From Pseudorhodoferax sp. Leaf267 (GTDB lineage Bacteria > Pseudomonadota > Gammaproteobacteria > Burkholderiales > Burkholderiaceae_C): DNA of 64,000 nucleotides. The translations under genes and the position numbers were made by a program. Below, one piece after another: positions 60,626-64,000 of this stretch. The notes below the pieces were generated by a model. The model worked only from the letters and a program-made list of their open reading frames with translations. It did not search any database and was not told where the DNA came from. The stretch spans positions 62,001 to 126,000 of the forward strand of contig NZ_LMMV01000002.1 of NCBI RefSeq assembly GCF_001422405.1, in the 5' to 3' direction. How positions within the stretch are numbered: position 1 is the first letter of the stretch; the number at the start of each line of letters is the position of its first letter.

Positions 60626-61235
60626 CTTCGGTGCCTTCGTCGGTCAGCTGCGTGCGCACCAGCTGGAAGATCTCGCGGTAGGCGCGGCCGTGGCGCGGTG
60701 CCAGGCCGGGCTTTTCGGGCTTGGCATCCTTGCGCGCCTGGCGCACCAGCGAGCGCAGCTGCTGTGCGTCCGTGCTGGGGAACTGCTCCAGCCAGCGGGC
60801 CAGTGCATCGTCGTCGGCCACCAGCGCATCGCGCCATTGCTCGGCTTGGTGCAGCGCCGCGACTTCGCGCGCCGTGCCGCCGTGCTGGTCGGCCAGTGCC
60901 TGGCGGATCTGGGCCACGGTGTCGTCTTCCAGCTTGCGCATCAGCTTGCCGATGAACTGGATCTGCCGGCGCTTGCCTTCGAAGTTCGTGATGCGGCGCG
61001 CTTCGGCGATGGCTTCTTGCAGCTTCTCGGGCAGGGCCAGCGGCTCCAGCTGCTCGGGGCGCAGGCCCAGCAGTTGCTCGCCCAGTTCCTGCAGGGCCGT
61101 GCTTTCGCGTTTGAGATCGGTGCGGCTGGCGCTGTCCGTGCCCTTGAGTTCGGCCTTGAGTTGCAGATCCAGCTCGCTGCCTTCGGCAACGAATTGGCCC
61201 TGCACGAAATAGCCTTTTTTGAATTTGCGCGGCAT
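60603..61235 (-). CDS. yjgA: Ribosome-associated protein YjgA/DarP
   Basis: 210 residues, the size of YjgA/DarP, which acts in maturation of the 50S ribosomal subunit. Pattern: KRESTALQELGEQLLGL, ITNFEGKRRQIQFIGKLMR and LRSLVRQARKDAKPEK with a charged C-terminus. The start MPRKFKKGYFVQGQF is longer than some homologues. It overlaps mogA by 23 bp and is divergent from pmbA, an arrangement common in betaproteobacteria. Confidence 0.94.
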   Translation of the reverse strand: MPRKFKKGYFVQGQFVAEGSELDLQLKAELKGTDSASRTDLKRESTALQELGEQLLGLRPEQLEPLALPEKLQEAIAEARRITNFEGKRRQIQFIGKLMRKLEDDTVAQIRQALADQHGGTAREVAALHQAEQWRDALVADDDALARWLEQFPSTDAQQLRSLVRQARKDAKPEKPGLAPRHGRAYREIFQLVRTQLTDEGTEDEHDDHA

Positions 61236-61319
61236 CTGGGAACGGGTGGGAAGTAGGGCGGAGCGTGGCGTCCGCGGCGGCCGAGCGGTGTCGGCGCGAC
61301 AAGTATCATAGCCGCCAAC

Positions 61320-62690
61320 ATGAACGACTCCACCCAACGCGCCGAGGCCGGCTTCAGCTACAGCCGGCCATTTTTCCAGGAACTGGTCGAACAGGCCCTG
61401 GCCCATGCCAAGAAGATCGGCGCCACGGACGCCGGTGCCGAAGCCTCCGAAGGCTGCGGCCTGTCGGTGTCGGTGCGCAAGGGGGAGCTGGAGACCGTGG
61501 AGCGCAACCGCGACAAGTCGCTGGGCGTGACGGTCTACAGCGGCAAGCGCCGCGGCAATGCCAGCACGTCGGACTTCTCGGCCGAGGCCATCCGCCAGAC
61601 AGTGCAGGCCGCCTTCGACATCGCGCGCTTCACGGCCGAAGACCCGGCCGCCGGCCTGCCCGACGCGCAGGACATGGCGACCGAGCACCGTGACCTGGAC
61701 CTGTTCCACCCCTGGGCCATCGACTCCGAGGGCGCGGCCAAGCTGGCGCTGGAATGCGAGGCCGCGGCCTTCGCTACCGACAAGCGCATCACGAACAGCG
61801 AAGGCGCAGGCGTGTCGGCGCAGCAATCGCATTTCTTCACGGGCCACACCACGGGCTTTCGCGGCGGCTATGCAAGCTCGCGGCATTCCATTTCGGTCGC
61901 GCCGATCGCCGGCAAGGGCAGCCAGATGCAGCGCGATGCCTGGTACAGCTCGATGCGGCACCCCGACGAAATGGCTTCACCGCAAGCAGTGGGCCGCTAT
62001 GCCGCGGAGCGCGCGCTGTCACGTCTGAAGTCGCGCAAGATTGCGACCACCGAATGCCCGGTGCTGTTCGAGTCGCCTCTGGCCGCCGGCCTGCTGGGCG
62101 GGTTCGTGCAAGCCGTGAGTGGCGGCGCCCTCTACCGGCGCAGCACCTTCCTGCTCGACTCGCTGGGCAAGCGCGTCTTTCCGAAGCACATCGACCTGCT
62201 CGAAGACCCGTTCGTGCCGCGCGGCAAGGGCAGCTCGCCCTTCGATGAAGAGGGCGTCAAGGTGGCGGCACGCACCGTGGTCGACGCGGGCCGCGTCGAA
62301 GGGTATTTCCTGAGCACCTACTCGGCACGCAAGTTGGGCATGCGCAGCACGGGCAATGCGGGCGGCTCGCACAACCTCGTGCTGCGCTCGCGCCAGACCA
62401 AGCCCGGCGACGACCTGAAGGCTATGCTGCACAAGCTGGGGACCGGCCTGTTCGTGATCGAGCTCATGGGGCAGGGCGTGAACTACGTGACCGGCGACTA
62501 CTCGCGCGGCGCGAGCGGCTTCTGGGTCGAGAACGGCGAGATCGCGTTTCCGGTCGAGGAGATCACCATCGCCGGCAACCTCAAGGACATGTTCCAGGGC
62601 ATCACCGCCGTGGGCGCAGACGCCTACAACTACGGTGCCAAGACCGTGGGCTCGATCCTGGTCAACCGCATGAAGCTGGCCGGCAGCTGA
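61320..62690 (+). CDS. pmbA: TldD/PmbA-family metalloprotease subunit
   Basis: 456 residues. PmbA (TldE) forms a complex with TldD that trims peptides such as microcins and helps degrade CcdA. Typical stretches: GLSVSVRKGELETVERNRDKSLGV, the FAFYSGKRRG-type variant VYSGKRRGNASTSD, and NLVLRSRQTKPGDDLKAML with GQGVNYVTGDYSRGASGFW. PmbA itself lacks the HExxxH zinc motif of TldD, and none is seen here, as expected. TldD is not in the window. Confidence 0.94.
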   Translation: MNDSTQRAEAGFSYSRPFFQELVEQALAHAKKIGATDAGAEASEGCGLSVSVRKGELETVERNRDKSLGVTVYSGKRRGNASTSDFSAEAIRQTVQAAFDIARFTAEDPAAGLPDAQDMATEHRDLDLFHPWAIDSEGAAKLALECEAAAFATDKRITNSEGAGVSAQQSHFFTGHTTGFRGGYASSRHSISVAPIAGKGSQMQRDAWYSSMRHPDEMASPQAVGRYAAERALSRLKSRKIATTECPVLFESPLAAGLLGGFVQAVSGGALYRRSTFLLDSLGKRVFPKHIDLLEDPFVPRGKGSSPFDEEGVKVAARTVVDAGRVEGYFLSTYSARKLGMRSTGNAGGSHNLVLRSRQTKPGDDLKAMLHKLGTGLFVIELMGQGVNYVTGDYSRGASGFWVENGEIAFPVEEITIAGNLKDMFQGITAVGADAYNYGAKTVGSILVNRMKLAGS

Positions 62691-62703
62691 AGCCGGCGCA
62701 CGC

Positions 62704-64000
62704 TCACTGATCCTGCCGGCGCTCGCGGCCGTCCTGGCGGAACCGGGGGTCGCCGGCCATGGGTCGCTGCGGCGCTTGCTGCTGCGGCTGCTGGGCACGA
62801 CGCTGCTGCTCCTGCTGAGCGCGCATCGCCTCCTGCTGGCGCTGCTGCATCTGGCGCTGCTGTGCATCCTGCTGCTCGCGCATGAAGCGCTCCTGCTGGC
62901 GGTGCGGCTCCTGCATCTGCCGTTGCTGCTGGTCCTGCTGTTGACGCAGCTGTTGCAGTTGCTGCGCCTGCTGGTCCTGCAACTGGCGCTGCTGCTGGCG
63001 TGCTGAGAACTCGCGCTGGCGTTGCTCCTGCAGCACCTGCTGGTGCCGCTGGTGCAATTCGTTGTTGGATTCGTCCTGCGACTGCTGATGGCGCCGCCAT
63101 TGCTGCTGCTGCTGTTGCAGGCCTTGCTGCTGCAGTTGCTGCTGCTCGCGCTGCCAACGCTCACGGCGGTCCTGGTCATCGTCGCGGCCCCCACGGCCGT
63201 CGCGGCCGGGCTGCATGCCGGGTCCTGGCGCAGGCAAGCCCAGCTGAGCGCCAACCATCGGTGGTCGCTCGCGTCGCGTGCTGCGCACGCCATCGTCGGG
63301 CCGCATGTCGCGCAGCGGCGTGGTCGTCACGGCTTCCGGGCGGCGCTCGAACTGGTAGCGCGGTGGCTGGCCGCCGCCGGGCCGCGCATAGCCGCGGTTC
63401 ACGCGGTCCAGATAGCGCTGGCTGGCGCCGAACGGCGGCCGCCAGGCCTCGCCGGGCGCGAGCGGGAACCAGTCGGCACCAGGCGCCTGGGCGCGCCCTG
63501 GCGGTGGCCGATGCCCCGGTGTGCCCGCGAAGCCGACCAGGGCTGGCGCGTAGGCCGGGCGGCGCGTGATCGGGCCGGGGACCCAGCCCCAGCGCGAGCC
63601 GGTCTGCACCCAGCGGCCATAGTGGAAGGGCGCAAAGCCCCAGCGCGCGTCATCGATCCAGGTCCAGCCCCAGGGGTGGACCCAGCGCCACTGGCCGTAG
63701 CGGTAGGGCGCCCAGTCGGCAACGGTCACGCGCGGGTACCACACGGTGCCATAGCTCACGTCGTTGACCCACTCGCCGTGCGCGTCGAGTTCCTGGTAGC
63801 CGATGGTTTCGCGCGACACATAGCGCGCACTGACGGACTGCTCTTCGGCCCGCATGCGGTCCGCCGCCCATTGGTCCAGGCCATCGCGGGCGCCCAGCCC
63901 CATCACGTCGAGTGCCAGCAGCTGCCGGCCGGCGTAGCGCGCCTGGCGTGGCGCGACGAGTGGCGACGACTGGCCGTTCTCGCCGTAGACCGTGACGGCG
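62704..64000 (-). CDS. Glutamine-rich DUF6600-like protein (5'-truncated by window edge)
   Basis: About 432 codons are visible and the frame stays open to the window edge, so the N-terminus is missing. The visible first half has repeated Tyr/Trp-rich motifs (YRYGQWRWVHPWGWTWIDD, WGFAPFHYGRWVQTG, WGWVPGPI) of the DUF6600 type, found in secreted FecR-linked proteins. From roughly residue 240 onward of the visible part it becomes a Gln/Arg-rich region of about 150 residues with long Q runs (LQQQGLQQQQQQWRRHQQ), probably coiled or disordered. Function unknown. Convergent with pmbA, 13 bp apart. Confidence 0.82.
   Translation of the reverse strand, partial: AVTVYGENGQSSPLVAPRQARYAGRQLLALDVMGLGARDGLDQWAADRMRAEEQSVSARYVSRETIGYQELDAHGEWVNDVSYGTVWYPRVTVADWAPYRYGQWRWVHPWGWTWIDDARWGFAPFHYGRWVQTGSRWGWVPGPITRRPAYAPALVGFAGTPGHRPPPGRAQAPGADWFPLAPGEAWRPPFGASQRYLDRVNRGYARPGGGQPPRYQFERRPEAVTTTPLRDMRPDDGVRSTRRERPPMVGAQLGLPAPGPGMQPGRDGRGGRDDDQDRRERWQREQQQLQQQGLQQQQQQWRRHQQSQDESNNELHQRHQQVLQEQRQREFSARQQQRQLQDQQAQQLQQLRQQQDQQQRQMQEPHRQQERFMREQQDAQQRQMQQRQQEAMRAQQEQQRRAQQPQQQAPQRPMAGDPRFRQDGRERRQDQ
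62770..63150. repeat. CAG/CTG-rich tract encoding poly-glutamine
   Basis: About 380 bp dominated by CTG on the plus strand (CAG in the coding sense) with CGC interruptions. Trinucleotide-rich DNA of this kind can slip during replication, so the length of the Gln-rich segment may vary between strains. Confidence 0.7.

Noticed and set aside
62776-63006. A Leu-rich plus-strand frame that looks like a membrane peptide
   Set aside because: It is the complement of the CAG-rich poly-Gln tract; CTG repeats simply read as leucine.
62770-63150. Possible CRISPR-like or satellite repeat array
   Set aside because: Repeats are trinucleotide and in coding frame, with no regular spacer.

Overview
This 64 kb window looks like chromosome from a high-GC betaproteobacterium of the order Burkholderiales, most likely Comamonadaceae. 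Reasons: nearly every third codon position is G or C; Bug/TTT-type orphan solute receptors are present; purines are degraded through a PuuD-type membrane urate hydroxylase; and neighbourhoods such as yjgA-mogA-pmbA and suhB/trmJ-cysE are familiar from that group. All assignments were made by reading the sequence and recalling protein families; no database search was run. I saw no tRNA, rRNA, CRISPR array, insertion sequence or prophage gene.

Layout. (1) 1-4.8 kb: a catabolic operon on the plus strand (2-hydroxyacid dehydrogenase, two TTT receptors, a 2-pyrone-dicarboxylate-hydrolase-like amidohydrolase, an SMP-30 lactonase). (2) 5-32 kb: an unusually dense signalling region. It holds an RsbR-RsbS-RsbT stressosome operon that continues into an RsbT-RsbX-like fusion and two histidine kinases; a KaiC-like ATPase translationally coupled to a hybrid kinase; a disordered Gly/Gln/Tyr/Arg-rich protein; a four-gene operon of a CHASE3-GAF hybrid kinase, CheR, CheB and a receiver-kinase; a broken GAF gene; a nucleotidyl cyclase-PilZ fusion; an orphan iron-type binding protein; an orphan ureD next to opgD; an SGNH protein beside a remnant of a low-molecular-weight tyrosine phosphatase; and a GAF protein followed by a GGDEF-EAL protein. 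(3) 32-39 kb: a nucleoside deaminase, a DUF2272-like protein, a three-gene NitT/TauT-type ABC importer and the malic enzyme maeB. (4) 39-56 kb: purine catabolism. xdhA-xdhB-lysR-azgA-guaD form a tightly overlapping operon; xdhC, puuD and a glycerate kinase lie nearby, mixed with a frameshifted ggt, a GntR/FCD regulator and a second LysR regulator. (5) 56-64 kb: a disrupted HD-GYP gene, then mostly housekeeping genes (suhB, trmJ, cysE, mogA, yjgA, pmbA) and a glutamine-rich DUF6600-like protein that runs off the window.

How the genes fit together. The purine genes cover guanine import (AzgA), guanine to xanthine (GuaD), xanthine to urate (XdhAB, matured by XdhC) and urate to 5-hydroxyisourate (PuuD). 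Glycerate kinase could take up carbon from the glyoxylate end of the pathway, and MogA supplies a step of the molybdenum cofactor that XdhB needs. The signalling region combines partner-switching, phosphorelay, methyl-transfer/demethylation and cyclic-nucleotide proteins with few obvious DNA-binding outputs, so the outputs probably lie elsewhere.

Damage. Three genes that look otherwise functional carry single disrupting lesions: a nonsense codon in a GAF gene (22466), a one-base loss in ggt (about 49322), and an exact 99-bp tandem duplication plus one extra A in an HD-GYP regulator (56299-56497). Two of the three sit at short homopolymers, so assembly or sequencing error must be excluded before biological meaning is given to them.
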